Shown: in pieces, positions 1-5,937 of the stretch
Position numbering within the stretch: position 1 is the first letter of the stretch
How the letters are laid out: every line of letters begins with the position of its first letter
Assembly (NCBI GenBank): GCA_945865705.1
Contig: CAMBEY010000188.1
Span: 1 to 5,937 of the forward strand
Source: Candidatus Sulfopaludibacter sp. SbA3
GTDB taxonomy: Bacteria > Acidobacteriota > Terriglobia > 2-12-FULL-54-10
Reading direction: 5' to 3'
Length of the DNA: 5,937 nt
Notes under the pieces: generated by a model
The model's database searches: none
Told to the model about the DNA's origin: nothing
Seen by the model: the letters and a program-made list of their open reading frames with translations, nothing else
Position numbers and translations under genes: made by a program

Positions 1-601
1 CCACGTTTTCACGGACCTTTGCGTGCAAAACCTTACGGCGCGAAGACTCGACAACATGAGTGCGAACCTTGCCCTTGCGTTCCAGAATGCCCATGACGAT
101 GGCCTTGCCGGAACCGCCGGATCCCTTGATGCGACGTGCCCTAACGCTCTTGTGCATATTGCGGGACTTGCCCCCAATGTACGTTTCGTCCACTTCAACT
201 TCACCGCCCAGCTTTCCGCCGGACTCACCCTGCAATGCAAGGCGGATACGTTGAAGCATGAACCAAGAAGACTTTTGGCTGATACCTGTAGCGCGGCTAA
301 TCTCGTAACTGGAAACTCCACTCTTACAATTCGCCATCATCCACATCGCAAGCAGCCACTTGTCGAGAGAGATTGGAGAGTCCTCGAAAATGCTCCCTGT
401 CTTGACGCTGAACTGTGCGTGATCGTGGCGAGTCTTGCACTGCCAGATGCGGCGCGAGGCAACGAAGCCAACGTTATCAGAGCCACAGCGAGGACACGTA
501 ACTCCATTCGGCCAACGTCGTTCCGCAACATAGGTCAGGCAGTTATCGGGATCGGCAAAGTAGATAATCGCCTCTTGCAAAGTCTTAGGTTCGTTTTCCA
601 T
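1..601 (-). CDS. IS1595-family (ISXO2-like) transposase, C-terminal part beyond the window
   Basis: Reading the minus strand from the ATG at 601-599 gives 200 codons with no stop up to the window edge, so the C-terminus is missing because of the window, not because of a visible mutation. Family members are roughly 300 residues. The N-terminus has a zinc-ribbon-like part: CPRC at residues 36-39, then C55 with H59/H61 in place of a second CxxC. Next comes FSVKTGSIFEDSPI (64-77), characteristic of ISXO2-like transposases, then a helix-turn-helix-like segment (SSYEISRATGISQKSSWFML, about 97-116). EVDETYIGG (136-144) contains the first catalytic aspartate, D138, of the DDE-type nuclease; the later catalytic residues lie outside. 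The protein would cut and join the ends of its own insertion sequence. I could not identify the terminal inverted repeats or target duplication. The family call is strong; activity cannot be judged. Confidence 0.93.
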   Translation of the reverse strand, partial: MENEPKTLQEAIIYFADPDNCLTYVAERRWPNGVTCPRCGSDNVGFVASRRIWQCKTRHDHAQFSVKTGSIFEDSPISLDKWLLAMWMMANCKSGVSSYEISRATGISQKSSWFMLQRIRLALQGESGGKLGGEVEVDETYIGGKSRNMHKSVRARRIKGSGGSGKAIVMGILERKGKVRTHVVESSRRKVLHAKVRENV

Positions 602-607
602 GAACCA

Positions 608-636
608 AGTATGAGGCAAGTTGCTTGATGTGTCAA
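608..636 (-). promoter_or_regulatory. Sigma70-type promoter for the transposase, probably leaderless
   Basis: On the minus strand a perfect -35 hexamer TTGACA (636-631) is followed after exactly 17 bases by CATACT (613-608), a 4/6 match to TATAAT. Only six bases separate the -10 element from the ATG at 601. A start site 6-8 bases downstream of the -10 therefore falls at or just inside the start codon. No Shine-Dalgarno sequence precedes the ATG. An in-frame TTG at 619-617 is an alternative start but also lacks a ribosome binding site and would lie inside the promoter spacer. The promoter is inferred from sequence only. Confidence 0.6.
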
Positions 637-818
637 GTTAATTATTGCCCTCTTTAAGCTCACGATCTCAGCCCTTGCAAGCGGTCCAACGATCCTATAG
701 CATTCAAACTTGAGCCCGTAAAGGGCCGTGAATCCTCATCTACGAACTTCGCGGTCATCATTTCTAACCACATAACTTCAAGAAACTAAATTAATTAATT
801 CCAAATCGGCCAAATTTT

Positions 819-864
819 ATATGGCGATTTTCAAATCGCAATTCCGTCGGAGAGGACGCCATAT
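819..864. repeat. Nested inverted repeat
   Basis: ATATGGCG at 819-826 is repeated inverted as CGCCATAT at 857-864, eight perfect pairs across a 30-base spacer. Overlapping the left arm is a tighter palindrome, GCGATTTTCAAATCGC at 824-839, with seven paired bases on each side of TC. The two structures share bases 824-826, so they would compete if folded. There is no T-run after either, so neither looks like an intrinsic terminator. It could be a protein-binding dyad or part of an element end. Confidence 0.5.
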
Positions 865-923
865 CATGGTGTACCCTTGGGCCCCCCCCGGATGGTTGTG
901 AAAACTTCTCGAATGTGGGAATC

Positions 924-956
924 TGGTGCTAGTTCTGGTGTCAGTTGGTGCTAGTT
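924..956 (+). repeat. Three short direct repeats, candidate integrase arm-type sites
   Basis: The 11-mer TGGTGCTAGTT occurs at 924-934 and again at 946-956. Between them is the close variant TGGTGTCAGTT at 936-946, sharing one base with the third copy. All three face the same way. Short, closely spaced direct repeats 100-150 bp inside the recombination core are typical of arm-binding sites of tyrosine integrases, and the TGGTGTCA form resembles such sites in tRNA-targeting elements as I remember them. Their position left of the tRNA-Leu remnant fits that role. The repeats are seen directly; the function is inferred. Confidence 0.5.
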
Positions 957-1012
957 TTTGGGCTCGTTGGCAGAAATCCAACACGCCCGTTGAGTAACCA
1001 GAATTTGTTGAT

Positions 1013-1034
1013 TCGGAAGCATTTATGCTTCCGA
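1013..1034. repeat. 10-bp perfect inverted repeat
   Basis: The arms TCGGAAGCAT (1013-1022) and ATGCTTCCGA (1025-1034) are perfectly complementary around TT. As RNA or single-stranded DNA this could form a nine-pair hairpin with a TTTA-centred loop. Neither strand has a T-run after the stem, so a rho-independent terminator is unlikely. It lies 38 bases before the tRNA remnant, inside the presumed element end, where a dyad could bind an integrase, excisionase or another protein. Confidence 0.55.
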
Positions 1035-1071
1035 TGGCCGGAGAGGAATCGAGTTCTTCGCCGCCGGAGGC

Positions 1072-1132
1072 GGGACTTAAAATCCCTCGGGCGGTGACGC
1101 CCGTGCCGGTTCGATTCCGGCCCCGGGCACCA
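1072..1132 (+). pseudogene. 3' fragment of tRNA-Leu(UAA), candidate attachment-site junction
   Basis: The parts of a class II tRNA appear in order: anticodon stem GGGA (1072-1075), loop CTTAAAA (1076-1082) with anticodon TAA at 1078-1080, stem TCCC (1083-1086), variable arm GGGCG-GTGA-CGCCC (1089-1102), T stem GCCGG/CCGGC around TTCGATT (1105-1121), acceptor strand CCCGGGC (1122-1128), discriminator A and CCA (1130-1132). Anticodon, long variable arm and A73 all indicate leucine. The matching 5' acceptor strand GCCCGGG and a D arm are absent upstream. The stretch 1036-1053 faintly recalls a tRNA-Leu 5' half, but pairs at only 5 of 7 acceptor positions and forms no proper D arm. Homology starting at the anticodon stem is what tyrosine integrases leave when they recombine at an anticodon loop. 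I read this as the distal attachment site of an element lying to the left. It should not yield a working tRNA. Confidence 0.75.
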
Positions 1133-1495
1133 GATTCTAAGTGAAGATGGGGTAGGCAGTGCCATGTGAAATGGACAGGTCCTGTTCGCTTGTGGGCTGT
1201 TGGCATCCACGTGTCTGGTGGCTCTCTCGGGAAAACACACTCGGAGATGGCGGATTCCTGAAAAGTTCCTGAACGCGTGGAAAACTCTCAGTCCAGTCAC
1301 AAAATTCACGGTTCCAAGTTGCGATGTAACCTCTTTTTGCAACGACGGTTACAATATTCTCGGCACCGCCAGTCGGAAACGCCCGGCCCCGCCGTGTAAA
1401 ATAGAAAGAGATGGAGTATTTCGCAATATTGAAAAGGAGTAGCGCCAAATTCTAGTCTTTATCAGGGCGTTCCAACTAGAATCCGCAACAGCCAA
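1133..1495. other. Non-coding region upstream of metH
   Basis: This 363-base stretch between the tRNA remnant and metH holds no convincing gene. I looked for the conserved cores of cobalamin, SAM and SAH riboswitches, any of which would make sense before metH, and recognised none. It contains a 7-bp dyad overlapping a TACAAT hexamer (1325-1355), a TAAAAT hexamer (1397-1402), a 14-codon open frame starting with ATG at 1411 and ending with TAG at 1453-1455, and a strong Shine-Dalgarno-like AAAAGGAG (1432-1439) with no usable start codon at normal spacing. Confidence 0.6.
1325..1402 (+). promoter_or_regulatory. Candidate metH promoter region with an overlapping dyad
   Basis: TGTAACC (1325-1331) and GGTTACA (1347-1353) form a 7-bp inverted repeat with a 15-base spacer. 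The right arm overlaps TACAAT (1350-1355), a 5/6 match to a -10 box, so a protein bound to the dyad could block it. A second -10-like hexamer, TAAAAT, lies at 1397-1402. Neither has a good -35 hexamer 16-18 bases upstream. Which, if either, drives metH is not decided by the sequence. Confidence 0.3.
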
Positions 1496-4400
1496 TTGTT
1501 GAAAAAAACAGACTGCCTCGCTCGACTCAAGGAAATTCTGGATCACCGCATCATGATTCTGGATGGCGCCATCGGCACCATGATCCAGGGTTACAATCTT
1601 GGGGAGGCAGACTACCGAGGCAAGGAATTCGCGGGACACTCCAGGGACCTCCGCCTGAATAGCGACCTGCTGAATATTACACAGCCAGCCATCCTCGAAG
1701 ACATTCATCGCCAATATCTTGAGGCTGGCGCTGATATCATTGAGACCAACACGTTCAACTCCAATTCACTTTCTCAGGCCGAGTACGGACTGCAGGACCA
1801 CGTTCCTGATATGAACCGGGCCGGCGCCCAGATTGCCCGCCGCGCTGTAGATCGATTCATGGCCGAGCACCCGGAGCGCACCTGCTTCGTCGCAGGCTCA
1901 ATTGGGCCCACCAGCCGCACGGCAACCGTTTCCCAGGATGTGAACAACCCGGCAGCCCGTGGCGTAACTTTCGATCAATTGCGCGATGCCTACTACGAGC
2001 AGGCGCGCAGCCTGGTGGAAGGCGGCGTGGATATTCTCCTGGTAGAGACCATCTTCGACACATTGAATGCCAAGGCGGCGTTGTTTGCGATCGAACAGTA
2101 CTTTGAAGACTCCAGCTCGCGCGTGCCCATCATGGTGTCGGTAACTATTGTCGACCAGAGCGGCCGCACACTCTCCGGCCAGACCGTCGAAGCCTTCTGG
2201 AACTCCGTCTCCCATATCAAGATGCTCAGCGTCGGAATCAACTGTGCGCTCGGGGCGAAACAGATGCGGCCTTACATCGAGGAACTCTCTCAGATTGCCG
2301 GAGTCTACATCAGTTGTTATCCCAATGCCGGCCTGCCCAACGCCTTCGGCGGTTTCGATGAAACGCCGGAACGCATGTCAACCGATCTGCGTGAGTTTGC
2401 GGCGAACGGCTGGGTCAACATGATTGGGGGGTGTTGCGGATCCACACCGGATCACATTCGCACTATCGCTGCGGCGGTCCACGGGATCAAGCCTCACGTC
2501 ATCTCCCAGCCCGAACCCTTCTCGCGGTTCAGCGGGCTGGAGCCATTTACCATTCGCCCGGATATGAACTTTGTAAATATTGGTGAACGCACTAACGTTA
2601 CCGGTTCACCGCAGTTCTCGAAACTGATTCTTGCTGGTGAATATGAGAATGCGCTGGTGGTTGCCCGCCAGCAGGTTGAGGGTGGCGCTCAGTTAATAGA
2701 CGTCAACATGGATGAGGGTATGCTCGACTCCGAGCAGGTCATGACCACGTTCCTCAATTCCGTTGCCTCCGAGCCGGATATTTCGCGCGTGCCGATCGTG
2801 GTGGACAGTTCGAAGTGGAGCGTGATCGAGGCGGGTCTCAAGTGTATCCAAGGGAAAGGAATCGTCAACTCCATCAGCCTGAAGGGCGGCGAAGAGGAGT
2901 TCAAAAAACAGGCGCGGCTGGTCCATCGCTATGGCGCAGCCATGATTGTGATGGCCTTCGATGAAGCCGGTCAGGCGGATACGGCGGAGCGCAAAGTAGC
3001 TATCTGCAGCCGCGCCTACCGCATCCTGACTGAAGAGGTCGGCATTAACCCGCTAGACATTATTTTCGATCCGAACATCCTGACCGTGGCCACAGGGATC
3101 GATGAGCATAACAACTACGCTGTCGACTTCATGGACGCCACGCGCATCATCAAAGCCACTTTGCCCGGCTGCAAGGTGAGTGGAGGGGTCAGCAACATTT
3201 CATTCTCGTTCCGCGGCAACAAGGCGGTGCGTGAAGCGATGCACTCCGCGTTCCTGTATCATGCCATCCGCGCGGGCATGGATATGGGAATCGTCAACGC
3301 TGGCCAGTTGGCGATCTACGAGGAAATTCCCAAGGATCTGCTGGAGCTGGTGGAAGACGTGTTGCTCAACCGCCGCGTTGACGCCACGGAGCGCCTGTTG
3401 GTATTTGCGGATTCTGTAAAGCAGAAGGGCAAGGCGGAAGTAGTAGAAGACGCCTGGCGCAAGGGTACCGTGGAGGAACGGCTCTCCCACTCGCTGGTAA
3501 AGGGCATTGTGGAATTCATCGAGGCAGATACCGAAGAAGCGCGCTTGAAATTCGAGCGACCGTTATCCGTGGTGGAAGGCCCGCTGATGGACGGCATGAA
3601 AGTAGTCGGAGACCTGTTTGGCGCCGGCAAGATGTTTCTGCCGCAAGTGGTGAAGAGCGCGCGCGTGATGAAGAAGGCTGTCGCCTACCTGCTGCCTTAC
3701 ATGGAGGCCGACAAAGCGGTCAGCGGGCGACGGCAGGCCGAAGCCAAGATCGTGCTGGCTACCGTCAAGGGAGACGTGCACGACATCGGCAAGAATATCG
3801 TGGGAGTGGTGCTGGCTTGCAACAATTACGAGATCATCGACCTGGGCGTGATGGTCTCCGCCGACAAAATTCTCCAGGCCGCTCGCGATGTTGGCGCCGA
3901 CATGATTGGCCTCAGCGGACTCATCACTCCTTCTCTCGACGAAATGGCGCATGTTGCCCGAGAAATGGAGCGGCAGGGTTTCACCATCCCGCTGATGATT
4001 GGCGGAGCGACCACCAGCCGCATTCATACTGCGGTGAAAATTGCACCGTCCTATAGTCAGCCGGTCGTGCATGTTGCCGATGCCTCGCGCGCCGTAGGCG
4101 TGGTGAGCAATCTGAAAAATCCTCAGGCACGCACTGCCTACGCGGAACAGCATTGGCGGGAGCAGGAGCAAGACCGGCAGACACACCGTGCCCCCAAGAC
4201 GCAAAAACTTCTCTCGCTCGACGAGGCACGGAAGCGGAAACCAAACATCGACTGGAAGTCATGCGAAATTCCCGCGCCGTCATTTACTGGAGCGCGTGTC
4301 TTCAATCCCGTGCCGCTCGAGGAGATTATTTCCTACATTGATTGGACTCCATTTTTCCACGCCTGGGAGCTGCGTGGCATCTATCCGAAGATATTGGAAC

Positions 4401-5188
4401 GTGAGGATGTGGGCACCAAGGCGAAAGAACTTTTGGACGATGGGCAGAAACTGTTGGCCCAGATTGTGAAAGACAAATCGCTCACCGCCCGCGCGGTGAT
4501 GGGCTTTTTCCCCGCCAACAGCGTGGGCGACGACATTGAAGTTTATGCCGATGAATCGCGCGCGACCGTGGTGGGCCGCTTCCACACCCTGCGCCAGCAG
4601 GTGGAGAAATCCGCCGGGGACCCGAATTATGCGTTGGCGGACTTCATAGCGCCGAAGGACTCAGGCCGTCGCGACTATCTGGGACTTTTTGCCGTAACCG
4701 CAGGAATCCACATTGAAAAGCTGGTGAAGCAGTTTGAAGACAATCTCGACGATTACAACGCTATCATGGTCAAGGCACTGGCAGACAGGCTGGCGGAGGC
4801 CCTTGCCGAGCTGATGCACAAACGCGCGCGCGAGGAGTGGCAGTACGGCAAGCAGGAAAACCTAAGCTATGAGGAACTGCTTCGCGAGAAGTATCGTGGC
4901 ATTCGCCCTGCCCCAGGGTATCCGTCGTGCCCTGACCACACCGATAAATCTCTCCTGTTCACCCTGCTCGATGCTGAGAAAAAAATCGGGATCAAGCTGA
5001 CCGAGTCCATGGCCATGTACCCCATGGCTTCCGTCAGCGGAATGTATTTCTCCCACGCTGATTCAAAGTATTTTGCCGTAGGCAAAATCGGCCGTGACCA
5101 GGCAGTGGATTACCATCAACGCAAAGGGGTTTCCCTGCCCGAAGTCGAGCGCTGGCTGTCATCCAATCTAAACTATGATCCTGAGTAG
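1496..5188 (+). CDS. metH: Cobalamin-dependent methionine synthase
   Basis: This cytoplasmic enzyme moves the methyl group of 5-methyltetrahydrofolate via cobalamin to homocysteine, giving methionine and tetrahydrofolate (EC 2.1.1.13). At 1230 residues it is almost the same length as E. coli MetH (1227), and all four modules are present. The homocysteine domain (about 1-335) has the zinc ligands C250, C313 and C314. The pterin domain (about 355-625) has FVNIGERTNVTG and DVNMDEGMLD. The cobalamin part (about 655-890) has DVHDIG with axial H762, and D760 and S813 complete the ligand triad. The reactivation domain (about 905-1230) has D949 and RPAPGYP with R1137, which match AdoMet-contacting residues of E. 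coli. The start is TTG at 1496. The frame is open back to 1433 without ATG, GTG or TTG, and TTG gives the family's usual N-terminus; the TTG at 1499 is equally possible. No clear ribosome binding site precedes it. The gene stands alone and converges on the dehydratase across 43 bp with no evident terminator. Confidence 0.97.
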   Translation: MLKKTDCLARLKEILDHRIMILDGAIGTMIQGYNLGEADYRGKEFAGHSRDLRLNSDLLNITQPAILEDIHRQYLEAGADIIETNTFNSNSLSQAEYGLQDHVPDMNRAGAQIARRAVDRFMAEHPERTCFVAGSIGPTSRTATVSQDVNNPAARGVTFDQLRDAYYEQARSLVEGGVDILLVETIFDTLNAKAALFAIEQYFEDSSSRVPIMVSVTIVDQSGRTLSGQTVEAFWNSVSHIKMLSVGINCALGAKQMRPYIEELSQIAGVYISCYPNAGLPNAFGGFDETPERMSTDLREFAANGWVNMIGGCCGSTPDHIRTIAAAVHGIKPHVISQPEPFSRFSGLEPFTIRPDMNFVNIGERTNVTGSPQFSKLILAGEYENALVVARQQVEGGAQLIDVNMDEGMLDSEQVMTTFLNSVASEPDISRVPIVVDSSKWSVIEAGLKCIQGKGIVNSISLKGGEEEFKKQARLVHRYGAAMIVMAFDEAGQADTAERKVAICSRAYRILTEEVGINPLDIIFDPNILTVATGIDEHNNYAVDFMDATRIIKATLPGCKVSGGVSNISFSFRGNKAVREAMHSAFLYHAIRAGMDMGIVNAGQLAIYEEIPKDLLELVEDVLLNRRVDATERLLVFADSVKQKGKAEVVEDAWRKGTVEERLSHSLVKGIVEFIEADTEEARLKFERPLSVVEGPLMDGMKVVGDLFGAGKMFLPQVVKSARVMKKAVAYLLPYMEADKAVSGRRQAEAKIVLATVKGDVHDIGKNIVGVVLACNNYEIIDLGVMVSADKILQAARDVGADMIGLSGLITPSLDEMAHVAREMERQGFTIPLMIGGATTSRIHTAVKIAPSYSQPVVHVADASRAVGVVSNLKNPQARTAYAEQHWREQEQDRQTHRAPKTQKLLSLDEARKRKPNIDWKSCEIPAPSFTGARVFNPVPLEEIISYIDWTPFFHAWELRGIYPKILEREDVGTKAKELLDDGQKLLAQIVKDKSLTARAVMGFFPANSVGDDIEVYADESRATVVGRFHTLRQQVEKSAGDPNYALADFIAPKDSGRRDYLGLFAVTAGIHIEKLVKQFEDNLDDYNAIMVKALADRLAEALAELMHKRAREEWQYGKQENLSYEELLREKYRGIRPAPGYPSCPDHTDKSLLFTLLDAEKKIGIKLTESMAMYPMASVSGMYFSHADSKYFAVGKIGRDQAVDYHQRKGVSLPEVERWLSSNLNYDPE

Positions 5189-5231
5189 CCCGCAGATTTT
5201 TGGGGCCGATGTATCGTGACACGGCAAGAAA

Positions 5232-5937
5232 CTACTTTGCACGTTCTTTCAGAACGGAAGCAAAGACTGCGGAGTCCACATTCCCGCCCGACATAATCAC
5301 AGCAACGCGCCGGCCGGCCCATTTCGATTTTTCCTTCAGCAGCGCTGCGAATGAGGTTGCGCCCGCACCTTCGGCGACATTGTGAGTGCACTCAAATAGA
5401 GTGCGCATCGCCGCGGCAACCTCGTCATCGGTTACCTCCACGATACGGCTGACTCCTTTGAAGATAATTTCCAGTGCGGATGGATCAGGTGTCCGGCAGG
5501 CCATGCCATCGGCCAGTTTGGTTTGCGACGGCACGGAAATCAGCTTGTGCGCGGCGAACGACTGCGCGTAAGCAGGAGAATGCGTGGAGACAACGCCGAT
5601 GATCTCGGTGCTCAGTCCCAGCGCATCCCGCGCCGCCACCATTGCGCACGCGCTGGAGCCGAGTCCAATGGGCACAAACACGGCGTCGAGATTCGTAATG
5701 GACTGCAACAGCTCCAGACAATAGGTCGCTACGCCCGCCACCAGCAGTGGATGAAATGGTGGGACAAAGTGCAGAGACTGCTCGATAGCCAAATGCGCCG
5801 CATGTTCACGGGCCGACTGAAAGTCCTCGCCATGCTCGATTAAATGGACGCCGAAGGCGCGCATCGCTGCGTTCTTCTCCGTGCTATTGCCGTGCGGGAC
5901 CACCACGGTGGCAGGTATGGCGTAGCGCTGCGCGGCG
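5232..5937 (-). CDS. PLP-dependent threonine/serine dehydratase-like enzyme, N-terminal part beyond the window
   Basis: The minus-strand frame is open from the window edge to the TAG at 5234-5232, giving 234 residues. The start and the PLP-binding lysine, normally in the first 60-70 residues, lie outside. The visible part opens within the family's conserved early region (IPATVVVPHGNSTEKN, residues 7-22), where amino-acid dehydratases typically read IPATIVMP. VPIGLGSS (88-95) is the glycine-rich loop that holds the PLP phosphate. THNVAEGAGA and SGGNVD (216-221) are the usual C-terminal motifs. The fold is that of fold-type II PLP enzymes. Such enzymes deaminate threonine to 2-oxobutanoate and ammonia, or serine to pyruvate. 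No regulatory ACT domain follows, so the protein resembles the short catabolic type of about 320 residues rather than the feedback-regulated biosynthetic IlvA. A hydroxyectoine-utilisation dehydratase (EutB-like) or another hydroxy-amino-acid lyase is possible. A GTG at 5906 is only an internal codon. Confidence 0.9.
   Translation of the reverse strand, partial: AAQRYAIPATVVVPHGNSTEKNAAMRAFGVHLIEHGEDFQSAREHAAHLAIEQSLHFVPPFHPLLVAGVATYCLELLQSITNLDAVFVPIGLGSSACAMVAARDALGLSTEIIGVVSTHSPAYAQSFAAHKLISVPSQTKLADGMACRTPDPSALEIIFKGVSRIVEVTDDEVAAAMRTLFECTHNVAEGAGATSFAALLKEKSKWAGRRVAVIMSGGNVDSAVFASVLKERAK

Larger units (their letters stand above)
637..1071. other. Non-coding stretch at the end of a probable integrated element
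   Basis: I see no credible protein gene here on either strand. Open frames that cross the right half of this stretch and continue over the tRNA remnant are read antisense to RNA-like sequence and match no protein I know. The region holds an AT-rich patch (about 781-836), a nested inverted repeat (819-864), an 8-base C run (882-889), three short direct repeats (924-956) and a 10-bp perfect inverted repeat (1013-1034). One outer end of the IS1595-type element should lie somewhere in 640-800, but I could not fix it. Confidence 0.6.

Noticed and set aside
23..628. A 201-codon open frame on the plus strand.
   Set aside because: It is exactly antisense to the IS1595-type transposase, whose conserved motifs are unmistakable on the minus strand. 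The plus-strand product resembles no known protein.
882..889. Run of eight C residues as a possible phase-variable tract.
   Set aside because: No gene or promoter spans it, so changes in length would have no obvious effect. It may also be a spot prone to sequencing length errors.
1037..1132. A complete but aberrant tRNA (tRNA-Sec-like or a tRNA with an extended acceptor arm) of about 96 bases.
   Set aside because: The anticodon is TAA, not TCA. The only possible 5' acceptor strand, GCCGGAG, mismatches at two of seven positions, and no D arm of normal geometry can be drawn. A 3' remnant explains the data better.
817..1448. Several minus-strand open frames of about 100-130 codons covering the tRNA remnant.
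   Set aside because: They are read antisense through the tRNA-Leu fragment. Products with strings such as ESNRHG and RDFKS are familiar artefacts of translating tRNA genes backwards.
1136..1495. Cobalamin, SAM or SAH riboswitch before metH.
   Set aside because: I could not find the conserved core sequences of any of these. A covariance search with Infernal against Rfam would settle it.
1553..1555. ATG as an alternative metH start.
   Set aside because: Starting here would remove the N-terminal helix before the conserved ILDGAIGTM segment, and no ribosome binding site lies at proper spacing. TTG at 1496 or 1499 preserves the family's usual N-terminus.
5189..5231. Bidirectional terminator between the converging metH and dehydratase genes.
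   Set aside because: Only weak four-base pairings exist (for example GCCC with GGGC around a T-rich loop). There is no stable stem followed by a T-run on either strand.

Overview
The window has three parts: the end of a mobile or island-like segment (about 1-1071), a short remnant of a tRNA gene (1072-1132), and ordinary chromosome (1133-5937). The chromosomal part carries a complete cobalamin-dependent methionine synthase gene (metH) and, converging on it, most of a PLP-dependent threonine/serine dehydratase gene. The organism is a bacterium of moderately high GC. The style of the metH and dehydratase proteins would fit Acidobacteriota or another soil bacterium, but this is an impression from memory, not a demonstrated assignment.

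Left part. The minus strand from 601 to the window edge encodes the first 200 residues of an IS1595-family (ISXO2-like) transposase. It has a zinc ribbon, a helix-turn-helix-like segment and the first catalytic aspartate, and is cut only by the window boundary. A near-consensus sigma70-type promoter sits so close to its ATG that the transcript is probably leaderless. Between 637 and 1071 I see no gene. This stretch holds two inverted-repeat structures (819-864 and 1013-1034), an 8-base C run (882-889) and three short direct repeats (924-956).

Junction. Positions 1072-1132 read as the 3' part of a tRNA-Leu(UAA): anticodon stem-loop, long variable arm, T arm, 3' acceptor strand, discriminator A and encoded CCA. 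No matching 5' half lies upstream. This is the pattern left where an element has integrated into a tRNA gene by recombination at the anticodon loop. The direct repeats at 924-956 lie on the side and at the distance expected of integrase arm-binding sites. I read the junction as one end of an integrated element, with the intact tRNA-Leu and the rest of the element to the left of the window.

Right part. metH (1496-5188, plus strand) encodes a full-length four-module enzyme with its zinc, cobalamin and S-adenosylmethionine residues in place. It starts at a TTG codon without a clear ribosome binding site. The dehydratase gene (minus strand, ends at 5232) runs off the right edge and lacks only its N-terminal part. 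The two genes face each other across 43 bp. They are not an operon, although both belong to amino-acid metabolism (methionine synthesis; threonine/serine deamination).

I found no convincing previously undescribed system. The most informative observation is the tRNA-Leu remnant with arm-like repeats, which marks an element boundary whose cargo lies outside this window.
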